Source: Paenarthrobacter sp.
GTDB taxonomy: Bacteria; Actinomycetota; Actinomycetes; Actinomycetales; Micrococcaceae
Direction of reading: 5' to 3'
DNA length: 64,000 nucleotides
Assembly: GCA_031179305.1 (NCBI GenBank)
Contig: JAPSHX010000007.1
Location: 1-64,000 of the forward strand
The notes beneath the pieces were generated by a model that worked only from the letters and a program-made list of their open reading frames with translations, was not told where the DNA came from and made no database searches. The translations under genes and the position numbers were made by a program. This document shows, piece after piece, positions 9,182-17,806 of this stretch (position 1 is its first letter; every line of letters starts with the position of its first letter).

Positions 9182-11154
9182 TGGGTATCCTGCAGTGCCT
9201 TTGCTTCTTCGGATGACTTCAGCTGCCACGGAACGCTGGCAACCATGACTCCGGGTTCGAAATGGAGCCTTGTCTTGATTCTGAGTGCTGTTTGGTTATG
9301 GACGAGTTGTTCCCACCATTTGCCCACCACATATTCGGGGATATACACCACGATCAGGTCCCGCGGTGAGTCGCGGCGCATGTTCTTGATGTACTCCATG
9401 ATGGGCGTCACGGTCTCACGGTAGGGACTGGCCAACACGGTCAGGGGAACGGGAATCTCCAGCTTCTCCCAATCCTTGACGGTCTGCGCTGTCTCTTCCG
9501 GGCTGATGTCCACTGTGACGGCGTCCAAGCGTGAAGGCCTCGACGCCCGCGCGTACGCCAGTGCCCGGAGGACCGGCTTACGCACGTGTGAAACGAGGAG
9601 AACCGCGTGAACCCTGGTGGGAAGTGCGCGGGGCGAAGAGTCCTCGTCCACGGCCAGCTCCCTGGCCACATTGTCGTAGTGTGCCCGAATGCTCCACATG
9701 ATGAGGAAGAGGACAAACATGGCTAGAAGGGCGATCCAGGCGCCCTGCTCGAACTTGGTGATGAGGACGATGACAAGGACCAAAGCCGTCATTCCGAAGC
9801 CCAGCATGTTGATGGTCCGCGATTTGATGATGCGCCGGCGGACAGCCTTGTCCCGGGCGAGTTTCAGCTCACGGCCCCAGTGCCGGATCATGCCGAGCTG
9901 GCTGGCTGTGAAAGAGATGAAAACGCCCACAATGTACAACTGGATCAGCTTGGTGACATCTGCGTTGAACGCCAGAATCAGGACCAGCGCCCCGGCTGCA
10001 AGCGCAAGGACGCCGTTGCTGAATGCAAGCCTGTCGCCTCGCGTACGGAGTTGTCGGGGCAGGTAGCCGTCCTGGGCCAGGATCGAACCCAACACGGGGA
10101 AGCCGTTGAACGCCGTGTTGGAGGCGAACACCAGGATGATGCCCGTGGCCGCAACTACGACGTAGAAAAGAATGGAACCGGACCCAAAGATGGTGTCGGC
10201 AATTTGGCTGATGGCAGGAGTCTGGATGTACCCCTCAGGCAACGGCTTTCCGTCCACCAGGAATTCCCGTGCCGGGTCCAGGACGATGTGCACCTTGGTG
10301 GCGTTGGCAAGGTAGAGGATGCCGGCCATCATGGATACCGCAATGACGCCGAGCAGCAGCAACGTAGTGGCCGCGTTTTTGCTTTTGGGCTTCTGGAAGT
10401 TCGGGACGCCGTTGCTGATGGCTTCGACGCCGGTCAGCGCCGCCGCGCCCGAAGAAAAGGCACGCAGAAGCAGGAAGGCCCCTGCCAGCCCTACCAGGCC
10501 TTCATCGAATCCGGGCTCGGGGACAATCGTGAAGTTGGCGGACGGCGCCTCCCCCAAGGTGCCCGTTACGGCCTGGAAAATGCCCACGGCGGTCATGCCG
10601 AGGATGGACGCCATAAAGATGTACGTGGGGACGGCGAACAGCGTCCCGGCTTCCTTGACTCCGCGAAGATTGACCAGAGCCAGGATGATCACGCCGATAG
10701 CAGCAATCAGTGCCTGCTGGCCATGCAGGGCCGGGACGGCCGTGGTCAGGTACGTAGCGGCCGATGACATGGACACGGCAACCGTCAGTACGTAATCCAC
10801 CAGCAATGCTGAGGCTACGGTGAGCCCGGCATGCTTACCGAGGTTGACGCTGGCGATCTCGTAGTCGCCACCGCCGGACGGATAGGCGTGCACGTTCTGG
10901 CGGTAGGACGCCACCACTGTGAGCAACACCACCATGACGGCGAGGCCTACCAGTGGGGAGAAGGCCACGGCGCTCACGCCGGCAAGGGCCAGCGTCAGCA
11001 GGATTTCGTCCGGGGCATAGGCCACTGAGGACAGGGCATCCGAGGCGAAGATCGGCAAAGCGATGCGTTTGGGCAACAAGGTGCGGGACAGACGGTCGTT
11101 CCTGACTGGCCGGCCCACCAACACCCGCTTCGCGGCATTCAGAATTGTCAGCAC
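9178..11154 (-). CDS. APC-superfamily potassium permease, KimA/YdaO-like
   Basis: A 658-residue membrane protein with about 12 transmembrane segments in the first 480 residues and a soluble C-terminal domain. The N-terminus (FASDALSSVAYAPDEILL, then AYPSGGGDYEIASVNLG) carries the KimA family signatures. KimA is a proton-coupled high-affinity K+ importer whose C-terminal domain can be inhibited by c-di-AMP. The opposite-strand neighbours are two TrkA-like RCK proteins, 114 bp away, which supports a K+ role. It overlaps the downstream methyltransferase by four bases. No c-di-AMP riboswitch fits in the short 11155-11268 gap. The family also includes less well characterised amino-acid permeases, so K+ as substrate is probable rather than certain. 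Confidence 0.85.
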   Translation of the reverse strand: MLTILNAAKRVLVGRPVRNDRLSRTLLPKRIALPIFASDALSSVAYAPDEILLTLALAGVSAVAFSPLVGLAVMVVLLTVVASYRQNVHAYPSGGGDYEIASVNLGKHAGLTVASALLVDYVLTVAVSMSSAATYLTTAVPALHGQQALIAAIGVIILALVNLRGVKEAGTLFAVPTYIFMASILGMTAVGIFQAVTGTLGEAPSANFTIVPEPGFDEGLVGLAGAFLLLRAFSSGAAALTGVEAISNGVPNFQKPKSKNAATTLLLLGVIAVSMMAGILYLANATKVHIVLDPAREFLVDGKPLPEGYIQTPAISQIADTIFGSGSILFYVVVAATGIILVFASNTAFNGFPVLGSILAQDGYLPRQLRTRGDRLAFSNGVLALAAGALVLILAFNADVTKLIQLYIVGVFISFTASQLGMIRHWGRELKLARDKAVRRRIIKSRTINMLGFGMTALVLVIVLITKFEQGAWIALLAMFVLFLIMWSIRAHYDNVARELAVDEDSSPRALPTRVHAVLLVSHVRKPVLRALAYARASRPSRLDAVTVDISPEETAQTVKDWEKLEIPVPLTVLASPYRETVTPIMEYIKNMRRDSPRDLIVVYIPEYVVGKWWEQLVHNQTALRIKTRLHFEPGVMVASVPWQLKSSEEAKALQDTQ

Positions 11155-11268
11155 TCCGCAAAGCTACTCTGAATCCCCAGGGATGTCATGACGGTTGTCG
11201 CGAGCTTGCCCGCGGTGCACCGGTAAAGTCATACCGAGCGGGATGGACAAGACACATAAGGAGACACG

Positions 11269-11940
11269 GTGGCTCACTTCGTGATCATGGGTTGCGGCCG
11301 TGTTGGCGCAACCTTGGCACACACTTTGGAGGATGCAGGCCACTCGGTGGCCATCATCGACCAGGACGAGCGGGCCTTCCGCCGGCTCCGCAACACCTTC
11401 ACGGGTCGCAAAGTCACCGGGGTCGGCTTCGATCGGGACACCCTGAAGCAAGCAGGCGTTGAAGAGGCCTACGCCTTTGCGGCCGTCTCCAGCGGCGACA
11501 ATTCGAACATCCTTGCCACGCGAGTGGCCCGCGAAACATTTCATGTTGCCCATGTGGTGGCACGCATCTACGATCCCGGCCGCGCCGAAATCTACCAGCG
11601 GCTAGGCATCCCCACCGTCGCAGCCGTCCGCTGGAGTGCCGACCAGGTCCTGCGCCGCATACTTCCCGAGCAGCACCTCGCCGGTGACTATCGAGAGCCC
11701 TCAGGCCGCCTGGTACTGGCTGAAGTGGACCTGCACGAGGATTGGATCGGGCACAGCATGGACTCCATTGAGTCCGCCGCCGGGATCCGCATTGCGTTCC
11801 TCACCAGATTCGGTGAGGGCCTGCTGCCGCAAGCCGGCACCGCATACCAGGAGGGTGACACGGTCCACGCGATGGTGAACCTGGACAGAACCACAGAGAT
11901 CAGCCGGATTCTCGCAAAAGCACCCGCCAAGGAGTCTTAG
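11269..11940 (+). CDS. TrkA-family potassium uptake regulatory protein (RCK domain), first copy
   Basis: A 223-residue cytoplasmic protein with an N-terminal Rossmann RCK domain (VIMGCGRVGATLAHTLEDAGHSV, then DQDERAF) that binds NAD(H) or nucleotides, and a C-terminal TrkA-C domain (VLAEVDLHEDWIGHSMDSIE onward). Such proteins gate K+ transporters. The GTG start at 11269 is supported by AAGGAG ten bases upstream. It shares one base with the next gene (TAGTG junction), so both are cotranscribed and probably coupled. No TrkH/KtrB pore is present here; the divergent KimA-like permease is the only transporter nearby. Confidence 0.93.
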   Translation: MAHFVIMGCGRVGATLAHTLEDAGHSVAIIDQDERAFRRLRNTFTGRKVTGVGFDRDTLKQAGVEEAYAFAAVSSGDNSNILATRVARETFHVAHVVARIYDPGRAEIYQRLGIPTVAAVRWSADQVLRRILPEQHLAGDYREPSGRLVLAEVDLHEDWIGHSMDSIESAAGIRIAFLTRFGEGLLPQAGTAYQEGDTVHAMVNLDRTTEISRILAKAPAKES

Positions 11941-12677
11941 TGAAAGTTGTCATTGTTGGCGCAGGCAGCGTCGGCTCGTCCATCGCGCGTGAACTGCTCG
12001 CCCACAAACACGAGATTCTCCTCATTGACTTAAAACCCGAGGTCATTGGGCGCAGCGGGCTGCGAGGTGCCCGCTGGCTTGTGGGCGATGCCTGCGAACT
12101 CAGCACATTGCAGGACGCCAAACTTGAGGATGCCGACGTCGTGGTTTCTGCCACGGGTGACGACAAAGTGAATCTGGTGGTATCGCTGCTTGCCAAAACC
12201 GAATTCGGCGTGGGGCGGACCGTGGGACGCGTCAACAACCCCAAGAACGACTGGATGTTCAATGACTCCTGGGGCGTGGACGTGGCCGTCAACACCCCGC
12301 AGCTCATGACAGCCCTCGTGGAAGAGGCTGTGGAGATTGGAGACATCGTGCGTCTGTTGACCCTGCAGACAGGTGTCGCATCGATCGTGGAGTTCACTGT
12401 TCCGCATGATTCCCACGTCATTGGCAGCACGGTGGGCGGTATCGACTGGCCGGAAGACGCGACGTTGGTGGCCATCCTGCGCGACCACGCCCCCATCACG
12501 CCTACGCGTGACGACGTCCTCGATGGTGGTGACGAACTCTTCTTCGTCACCACCATCGCCGCCGAGGACGGCCTGAGGGCTCTGTTGTCACCGGGTTCCG
12601 ACGACGGCCGGGATCCCCGTGACGATGCTGCCGTGGCAGCCGATCAATCAGCTGAGGACGACGGCTTCGACGGCTGA
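11940..12677 (+). CDS. TrkA-family potassium uptake regulatory protein (RCK domain), second copy
   Basis: A 245-residue paralogue of the preceding gene: Rossmann motif VVIVGAGSVGSSIARELLAHKHEILLID compressed to GxGxxG, acidic residues after strand two, and a TrkA-C domain around residues 135-220. The GTG at 11940 overlaps the last base of the upstream stop. The C-terminal 30 residues are acidic and Asp-rich, unlike the first copy. Paired RCK proteins may form hetero-oligomeric gating rings; that is inference. The 3' end overlaps the end of the convergent DUF3159 gene by 34 bp. Confidence 0.93.
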   Translation: MKVVIVGAGSVGSSIARELLAHKHEILLIDLKPEVIGRSGLRGARWLVGDACELSTLQDAKLEDADVVVSATGDDKVNLVVSLLAKTEFGVGRTVGRVNNPKNDWMFNDSWGVDVAVNTPQLMTALVEEAVEIGDIVRLLTLQTGVASIVEFTVPHDSHVIGSTVGGIDWPEDATLVAILRDHAPITPTRDDVLDGGDELFFVTTIAAEDGLRALLSPGSDDGRDPRDDAAVAADQSAEDDGFDG

Positions 12678-13471
12678 GGTGTCGGTTCGGGAACAGCAGG
12701 CTTAGTGACAAGCCAGGCCACCCAGAGGCCCAGGATGTACAGCGGAGCGCCCATCAGCAGCCTGGTGGTAGCCAACGCTGTCAGTCCGGGCTCCCCCATG
12801 AAGTACAACGGCACCTGAACCACCAGGCGGAGAGCAAGCACCGCCACCACGATCCACGTACCCAAGCTGTAGGCACGGAGCCTTTCTGCATCCTTCCGCC
12901 ACTCAAGTCCCTCGTTGCGCACGAAGCCAAACAGCAGGCCCGCAACCGGCCACTTGAGCGCGATGGAAAGAACCATGGCCGCTATATAGGCGATGTTGGT
13001 GAAAAACCCGAGGACGTAGAAGTCCTCCGCCTTACCCGTGGTGTTGGCCAACCACGCGGAAATGCCCACACCCACTACGCCTGCCAGCGCCTGGGTCAAA
13101 GGGCGCCGTTGGATCAGGCGCACTACGGTGAAAACTGCTGCAGCCGCCAAAGCTGCGATCAGGGACGGCGTTAGATCGCGGGTGATGGTGAAGGTCACCA
13201 GGAAGACCAACCCGGGAAGGATGCTCTCGGCGATACCCTGGACCCCGCCAGCTGACTTCAGCATGTCCACGTGCCCCGCGCTGTTCCGGTGTAGACCGGC
13301 TTTTTCGGCGTAACCGGCAGCAAGGTCGGACACAGTGGGTGAGTCCGCACCGGGGCTGGCCGGACTCGCCTTGGCGGTGCCGGGTCCGGGGGCGCCGGGC
13401 AGCGGTACTTCGTCGTGCGGGGGCGTCGGGCGCCCTGTGTCCTTCGGTTCTGATCCGTTGGCCACGGTCAT
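12644..13471 (-). CDS. DUF3159 family membrane protein
   Basis: A 275-residue protein with a Pro/Ala-rich cytoplasmic N-terminus (about 80 residues), then five to six hydrophobic segments. The conserved blocks (GVQGIAESILPGLVFLVTFTITRD; ALKWPVAGLLFGFVRNEGLEWR) identify the actinobacterial DUF3159 family. The function is unknown. It is the last gene of a coupled chain: its ATG at 13471 overlaps the stop of the OB-fold gene as ATGA. The C-terminus overlaps the convergent TrkA gene by 34 bp on the opposite strand. Confidence 0.88.
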   Translation of the reverse strand: MTVANGSEPKDTGRPTPPHDEVPLPGAPGPGTAKASPASPGADSPTVSDLAAGYAEKAGLHRNSAGHVDMLKSAGGVQGIAESILPGLVFLVTFTITRDLTPSLIAALAAAAVFTVVRLIQRRPLTQALAGVVGVGISAWLANTTGKAEDFYVLGFFTNIAYIAAMVLSIALKWPVAGLLFGFVRNEGLEWRKDAERLRAYSLGTWIVVAVLALRLVVQVPLYFMGEPGLTALATTRLLMGAPLYILGLWVAWLVTKPAVPEPTPQPSKPSSSAD

Positions 13472-13839
13472 AGGTGCTCCTGACGGGAAAGTATTTCGTA
13501 TCGGGGATTGAACATGGCGGGAAGGCCATCAACCTGGGTCACCATGCCGTTCAAGCGAAGTTCCACGCCGGCTTCAATACCGGGGACCCGTGTCCTGCCC
13601 AGCCAGATCACGCGGAGGCGGTCATAGGGCTTTTTTGCTCCCCCGGAAGGACGTTGGTCTCCAGGCCTCAGGGAATCGACCACCACAGCCGAGAAGAACG
13701 GCTGTTCGCTGGGCGGCTGATGGGTCACAGACTCGATGAAACCGGTACATACAGCCCTGCCCCGCGCAGGAAGATCCCGAACTCCCTGCCCAAGGGGCCC
13801 CCGACCGGAAATTTCGCTGTGCCCGGAGGAATCAACCAA
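13468..13839 (-). CDS. Small OB-fold nucleic-acid-binding protein
   Basis: A 123-residue protein. The segment from VRDLPARGRAVCTGFIESV to YDRLRVIWLGRTRVPGIEAGVELRLNGMV has the strand pattern of an OB fold with a central LGRTRVPGI turn, as in actinobacterial RecG-like OB proteins. The open frame runs far upstream inside the DUF3710 gene, but the plausible start is the TTG at 13839, which gives a protein opening VDSSGHSEISGRG and overlaps the DUF3710 stop by eight bases. Its stop overlaps the DUF3159 start. No ATG or GTG is available at the right place, so the start is moderately sure. A nucleic-acid role is inferred from the fold. Confidence 0.75.
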   Translation of the reverse strand: MVDSSGHSEISGRGPLGQGVRDLPARGRAVCTGFIESVTHQPPSEQPFFSAVVVDSLRPGDQRPSGGAKKPYDRLRVIWLGRTRVPGIEAGVELRLNGMVTQVDGLPAMFNPRYEILSRQEHL

Positions 13840-14590
13840 TCTGGGTAATCTCCGGCCCTCGCTCCGGCTGTTGCATTGCGGGCCCTGCCGGAGGAACGGC
13901 ACCTTGGGGAGCGCCGGCGTGGCCCGGTACCGCAGAATCCTTGGGCAGGCGCAGCTGCAGCAACTCGCGGGGAGGCATCGGATTGTCGCCCCGGACAACC
14001 ACAACCTTACGGAACAGATCTTCCAGTCCTGCTGCGGCCTCGCGCTCCAACGCAGCCTGCCCCCCAAGGACACCACGAAGGAACCACCGCGGTCCGTCCA
14101 CGCCCATGAAGCGGGCGGCACGGAAGCCACGGCTGCCGTCAGTAGCTTCAGCTGGCAGTTTGGCTACCAGTTCCGTGCCGAAAGCTCCGGAAACCTCTTC
14201 GGTTTCTCCGCCTTGGCTCGCCACGGACTGGTTGATCTGTTCACGGATCTCGTTCCATAGACCCTCGGAACGCGGTGCCGCAAACGCTTGGAGCTGCAAG
14301 CTGGAACCGTTGAGGTCCATGGTCACGGCGACCACGCGTTGGGTGGCTTCTTCCACCTCAAGCCGCAGCTGGAGACCTTCGGCCGGTTCGATCAGCAGAG
14401 CACCAAGGTCAACGTAGCCATCGCGGCTCTCGATCTCCTCTATGTCCAAGGGACCTTTGCCAAGCCGGAAGTCACCGGGCGTGCCGGAGCCGGCCGATTC
14501 GGAATTAAGTGCCTCGGCACCCGACTCATCGACGATGCCGGCAGTATCCGACCGCTCGTCCTTGGACTTCTTGCCGCGCCCAAAAAGCAT
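13832..14590 (-). CDS. DUF3710 family protein
   Basis: A 252-residue soluble protein. The middle part (LGALLIEPAEGLQLRLEVEE, AVTMDLNGSSLQLQAFAAPRSEGLWNEIR, RFMGVDGPRWFLRGVLGG) matches the actinobacterial DUF3710 family. Both ends are low complexity (charged at the N-terminus, Pro/Ala-rich at the C-terminus). The ATG at 14590 follows an AAGGAG site. In actinobacteria this gene commonly sits between dut and the OB-fold/DUF3159 genes, exactly as here. The function is unknown. Confidence 0.88.
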   Translation of the reverse strand: MLFGRGKKSKDERSDTAGIVDESGAEALNSESAGSGTPGDFRLGKGPLDIEEIESRDGYVDLGALLIEPAEGLQLRLEVEEATQRVVAVTMDLNGSSLQLQAFAAPRSEGLWNEIREQINQSVASQGGETEEVSGAFGTELVAKLPAEATDGSRGFRAARFMGVDGPRWFLRGVLGGQAALEREAAAGLEDLFRKVVVVRGDNPMPPRELLQLRLPKDSAVPGHAGAPQGAVPPAGPAMQQPERGPEITQIG

Positions 14591-14708
14591 TGGGTATCTC
14601 CTTAGTAGTGGTCTATCCCCAAGTAAACCGCAACCACGTTAAACGGCGCTAAACCGCGCCAATGCGTCAGGCGTTGGTCTGCGGCACACGCCGGGTTCAG
14701 TAGTTTTC

Positions 14709-15248
14709 TCAGGCCTTCGGTGCGTTGAAGCCGCCCGTGGACCCGAAGCCGCCGGTCCCCCGAACGGAATCGGACAGTTGGTCAACAGCCACGAACCGCG
14801 CGTATTCGACACGCTGAATCACCATTTGTGCAATTCTATCGCCGCGCTTGAGGTCAATGGCGTTTTTTTGGTCGGTGTTCAGGAGCGTGACCGCGATTTC
14901 GCCACGGTAGCCCGCGTCCACGGTGCCAGGAGCATTGACCACCGTGAGCCCATGCTTCGTAGCCAGCCCGGAGCGCGGGTGGATCAGGGCCACGAATCCG
15001 TCCGGCAACGCAATGGAGACACCGGTTGGAACGAGCTTCCGCTCGCCGGGGGCAAGGTGCACGTCCTCCCGGGCACGGAGATCGGCACCCGCATCACCAG
15101 GGTGGGCGTACGACGGGGCTTCCAACCCGGCGTCGAGCATTTTCAGCTGTACCTCCAAAGTGGGGGCGCCGTACGCTGTGGTGGTTTCGCTGTTATCCGC
15201 GACTGCGGAGGTTGCCTCTGTACTGAATACTGCGGTCTCGTTGCTCAC
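14709..15248 (-). CDS. dut: dUTP diphosphatase
   Basis: A 179-residue trimeric dUTPase that hydrolyses dUTP to dUMP and PPi, keeping uracil out of DNA and feeding thymidylate synthesis. All five family motifs are in order: GDAGADL, PRSGLA, NAPGTVDAGYRGE (with the substrate-discriminating Tyr), RIAQMVI and the flexible C-terminal arm RGTGGFGSTGG. The N-terminus is about 25 residues longer than the E. coli enzyme and Thr/Ala-rich. The GTG at 15248 has no Shine-Dalgarno sequence but a TAGAAT hexamer eight bases before it, so the mRNA is probably leaderless. Confidence 0.97.
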   Translation of the reverse strand: MSNETAVFSTEATSAVADNSETTTAYGAPTLEVQLKMLDAGLEAPSYAHPGDAGADLRAREDVHLAPGERKLVPTGVSIALPDGFVALIHPRSGLATKHGLTVVNAPGTVDAGYRGEIAVTLLNTDQKNAIDLKRGDRIAQMVIQRVEYARFVAVDQLSDSVRGTGGFGSTGGFNAPKA

Positions 15249-15256
15249 AGTGGTTC

Positions 15257-15262
15257 ATTCTA
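15257..15262 (-). promoter_or_regulatory. Candidate -10 element of a leaderless dut transcript
   Basis: TAGAAT on the minus strand, eight bases before the GTG start and with no ribosome site between. Confidence 0.5.
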
Positions 15263-15322
15263 CTGGGATCCGCCGGTACAAGGCCCGGTTGGTCCGGGGC
15301 GAAGCCCGTTGCCAATGCCCGA

Positions 15323-15328
15323 TAAGCT
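15323..15328 (+). promoter_or_regulatory. Candidate -10 element, leaderless DUF3093 gene
   Basis: TAAGCT lies six bases before the ATG at 15335; a Shine-Dalgarno sequence is absent. Confidence 0.5.
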
Positions 15329-15334
15329 GGACCC

Positions 15335-15832
15335 ATGCCTACGCCTGACCAGTCTTCCCCTGTGCCTGCCCGGAACACCCCTTCGGCCTCCGAGGTCCTG
15401 TACACCGAGAAGCTGTGGCCGTCCGTATGGATCTGGGTTGTGGTTGTAGGCCTTTCCGGCGCCGGTGTCCTGATGTTTGGTCCCATCAGCGCAGCAGCCG
15501 GCATCATCGCCGCTCTGGTGCTCCTGGCCATCATGACCATCATGTTGGTGCTCTCCACGCCAACCATCACGGTCACAACTGACACCGTCAGGGTGGGTCG
15601 TGCGAGCATCGAACGGAAGTACGTAGGTTCCGTCCAGGCGTTCAAAAAAGGCGAAGCCACCGCTGAGCGGGGTCCGCGCCTGAATGGACTCGCCTACATG
15701 TGCTTCCGCGGGTGGATCGATCCGGTGGTCAGGATTGAGATCACCGACCCCGCAGACCGGACCCCCTACTGGCTGGCATCCTCGCGCCGGCCCGATGAGC
15801 TCGTTTCGGCACTCACCACGCCACGGGACTGA
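15335..15832 (+). CDS. DUF3093 family membrane protein
   Basis: A 165-residue protein with two adjacent transmembrane helices at about 30-75 and a C-terminal soluble part (VGRASIERKYVGSVQAFKKGEATAERG; LAYMCFRGWIDPVVRIEITDPADRTPYWLASSRRP) diagnostic of DUF3093. It lies divergently beside dut, the usual actinobacterial arrangement. TAAGCT at 15323-15328 is six bases before the ATG and there is no ribosome site, so it is another leaderless candidate. The function is unknown. Confidence 0.88.
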   Translation: MPTPDQSSPVPARNTPSASEVLYTEKLWPSVWIWVVVVGLSGAGVLMFGPISAAAGIIAALVLLAIMTIMLVLSTPTITVTTDTVRVGRASIERKYVGSVQAFKKGEATAERGPRLNGLAYMCFRGWIDPVVRIEITDPADRTPYWLASSRRPDELVSALTTPRD

Positions 15833-15848
15833 TCCCGGGACGCTGCGC

Positions 15849-16148
15849 CTAGCTTTCGCACTCGGTGCAGTATTGGTGCCCGCCCCGTTCCGCAGCAATC
15901 TGGGACCTGTGCTTCACCAGGAAACAGTTGAAACACGTAAATTCGTCAGGCTGGGGTGGCATGACCTGAATGAGTAGCTCTTCGCCGGAGAGATCAGCGC
16001 CCGGCAACTCAAAGCCATCGGCAAGGTCGGTCTCATCGACATCCACCGCGGAGGACTGCTTCCCCGACTGGCGCGTCTTGAGCTCTTCCAGCGAATCCTC
16101 GCTGACGTCTTCCTCGGTTTTCCGAGGGGCATCGTAGTCCGTGGCCAT
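15849..16148 (-). CDS. DUF4193 family zinc-ribbon-like protein
   Basis: A 99-residue acidic protein starting MATDYDAPRKTEED. The C-terminal half has two Cys pairs, FTCFNCFLVKHR and YCTECES, spaced for one zinc ion. This matches the actinobacterial DUF4193 family, whose function is unknown. A frame extends seven codons upstream, but the ATG at 16148 has an AAGGA site just before it and gives the family N-terminus. Convergent with the DUF3093 gene. Confidence 0.9.
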   Translation of the reverse strand: MATDYDAPRKTEEDVSEDSLEELKTRQSGKQSSAVDVDETDLADGFELPGADLSGEELLIQVMPPQPDEFTCFNCFLVKHRSQIAAERGGHQYCTECES

Positions 16149-16465
16149 GGTTCCTTCTTCGTCCTCCATACCTGTCCGGGTATACCTGTTCCGGGTTGGA
16201 AACCGGATCGCAGGAACTTCCCTGCAACCGGCTTAAGGATGCAAACGCCGGACGCCCCGGATTTGTGCCCGATCTCGGCCAGATTGTCCTCCCCCGGGCC
16301 CCGAAAGTCCATAGACCCTCTCCTGCTGCGAAATCAGCCGAAACCCGTCCGGAATGAGCCGGCTTTCAGCGGAATTATCACGGCACGCCCTTTGCCCTAG
16401 TAGGAAAAGCCCCCCGCGAGTGGCAGAGTTTCGAATGTCAGTTATGCCATGTGGTGGAGGGTGTT
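16149..16465. other. Intergenic region between divergent DUF4193 and sepH
   Basis: About 317 bp with no convincing gene. It must contain the promoters of both divergent genes. A ribosome site (GGAGGG) for sepH lies at its right end. I see no clear repeat or operator. Confidence 0.5.
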
Positions 16466-17806
16466 ATGCAGGATCTACGACTGGTAGGCGTCCACGACGA
16501 CGGCGGGCATCTGCTCTTGAGCGGCCCCGGTGGTGCGATGTTCCAGCTTCCGATCGACGAGGCCTTGAGGGCCGCGGCGAGCCGTACCCCTGCCCAGGTG
16601 GCCGCTCGCGCCTCCAACACGCCGATTTCCATGTCGCCCCGCGATATCCAGGCCCGGATCCGCAGCGGAGCCACGGCAGTGGAGGTTGCAGAGCTTTCCG
16701 GCCTCCCTCTTGCCAACGTGCAACGCTATGAAGGCCCCGTGCTTGCAGAGCGTGAGTACGTAGTGCGACAGGCCCGAAACATCGAAGTTGCCTCCCCTGC
16801 TCCGGGGCATGACATCTACCGCTCCGCTTTTGGTGACAACCCGGCCACTCTTGGAGAGATGGTCGACTACCGGCTTTCAGCGCACGGAATCGACTCCTCC
16901 TCGGTGGATTGGGATTCGTGGCGCCGCCCGGACGGTACCTGGACCGTCGTCGCACGCTTCGAAACTGTCCCCGCAGCTCACGGAAGCATCGGCGAAGAAC
17001 CGCCCGCCATGTGGACCTTCAGCCCCCAGCGCAAGTCGCTGCAGAATGCCAACCGTTGGGCCCAGCAACTCAGCGAACTTGAGCCGATGGACGGCCCGGT
17101 CCCGGCCCGGCGGCTTGCTGCCGTCTCGGACAGGCCGTTCGATTTCGAGACCGACGCCGAAACGGCAGCACGCGCGTCCGCGAAAGAATCCGACAGCCTG
17201 CTGGAAATGCTCCGTTCGCGGCGCGGCCAGCGCCTTGGCGTGGATGAAGACGGCGACGACGCTTTGGCAGTCCTCTTGAGCAACGTTCCCGCAGCGCACC
17301 CGCGACCGGGCGAGGAAGCAAACGAGGCTGAAGAAGCCGGCGTAACGGATGTCGAGCCAGAGACTCCTGTAGTCGAAGAGCCCGCACGCAAAGACGGGCG
17401 CCCTTCGATGATGTCCAGGCTAAGCCTCGCGCCGCGGCACTTCGATTCGCACGACGACGACGGCGACGACTCACTGAAGCTCCACAATGGCGTCAGCACA
17501 GACACACGTGAAATAACGGTGGTAGCCGGCCCGCTTCGACCTGTGACGTCCTTGCCAGGACGCAAACCTGCAGGGCTTGACGAACTCCTCGGCGGCAGCG
17601 GCAACCCGCAACCCCGAGCAGATGACGAAGCCGACAGTGCGCAGTCTTCCCATGGCGCGCGTCAGGACGACATGCCGACAGAGGATCAGAAAGACGCTGA
17701 CGTGCGTAAGGATGTGGACGCCCCTGCGGAACGCCAGCCGTCCCGCCCAAAGCGGTCAAGTATCCCGAGTTGGGACGAGATCGTTTTTGGGGCGCGCGGC
17801 GACTAG
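16466..17806 (+). CDS. sepH: Septation protein SepH
   Basis: A 446-residue cytoplasmic cell-division protein. In Streptomyces and mycobacteria SepH binds FtsZ and promotes filament assembly. The N-terminal DUF3071 domain (MQDLRLVGVHDDGGHLLLSG onward) contains a helix-turn-helix-like segment (TAVEVAELSGLPLANVQRYE) near residues 70-90. The middle is acidic and disordered, and the C-terminus ends with the conserved basic-plus-IPSWDEIVFG block. A GTG five codons upstream is possible, but GGAGGG is correctly placed for the ATG at 16466. The last four bases overlap the convergent thymidine kinase gene. Confidence 0.92.
   Translation: MQDLRLVGVHDDGGHLLLSGPGGAMFQLPIDEALRAAASRTPAQVAARASNTPISMSPRDIQARIRSGATAVEVAELSGLPLANVQRYEGPVLAEREYVVRQARNIEVASPAPGHDIYRSAFGDNPATLGEMVDYRLSAHGIDSSSVDWDSWRRPDGTWTVVARFETVPAAHGSIGEEPPAMWTFSPQRKSLQNANRWAQQLSELEPMDGPVPARRLAAVSDRPFDFETDAETAARASAKESDSLLEMLRSRRGQRLGVDEDGDDALAVLLSNVPAAHPRPGEEANEAEEAGVTDVEPETPVVEEPARKDGRPSMMSRLSLAPRHFDSHDDDGDDSLKLHNGVSTDTREITVVAGPLRPVTSLPGRKPAGLDELLGGSGNPQPRADDEADSAQSSHGARQDDMPTEDQKDADVRKDVDAPAERQPSRPKRSSIPSWDEIVFGARGD

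Noticed and set aside
10151-10163. CTACGACGTAG palindrome resembling the BlaI-type operator
   Set aside because: The arms are three rather than five bases apart and it lies inside the KimA-like coding sequence.
13840-14130. Long upstream extension of the OB-fold gene
   Set aside because: It lies wholly inside the DUF3710 coding sequence in another frame and shows no conserved pattern before VDSSGHSE.
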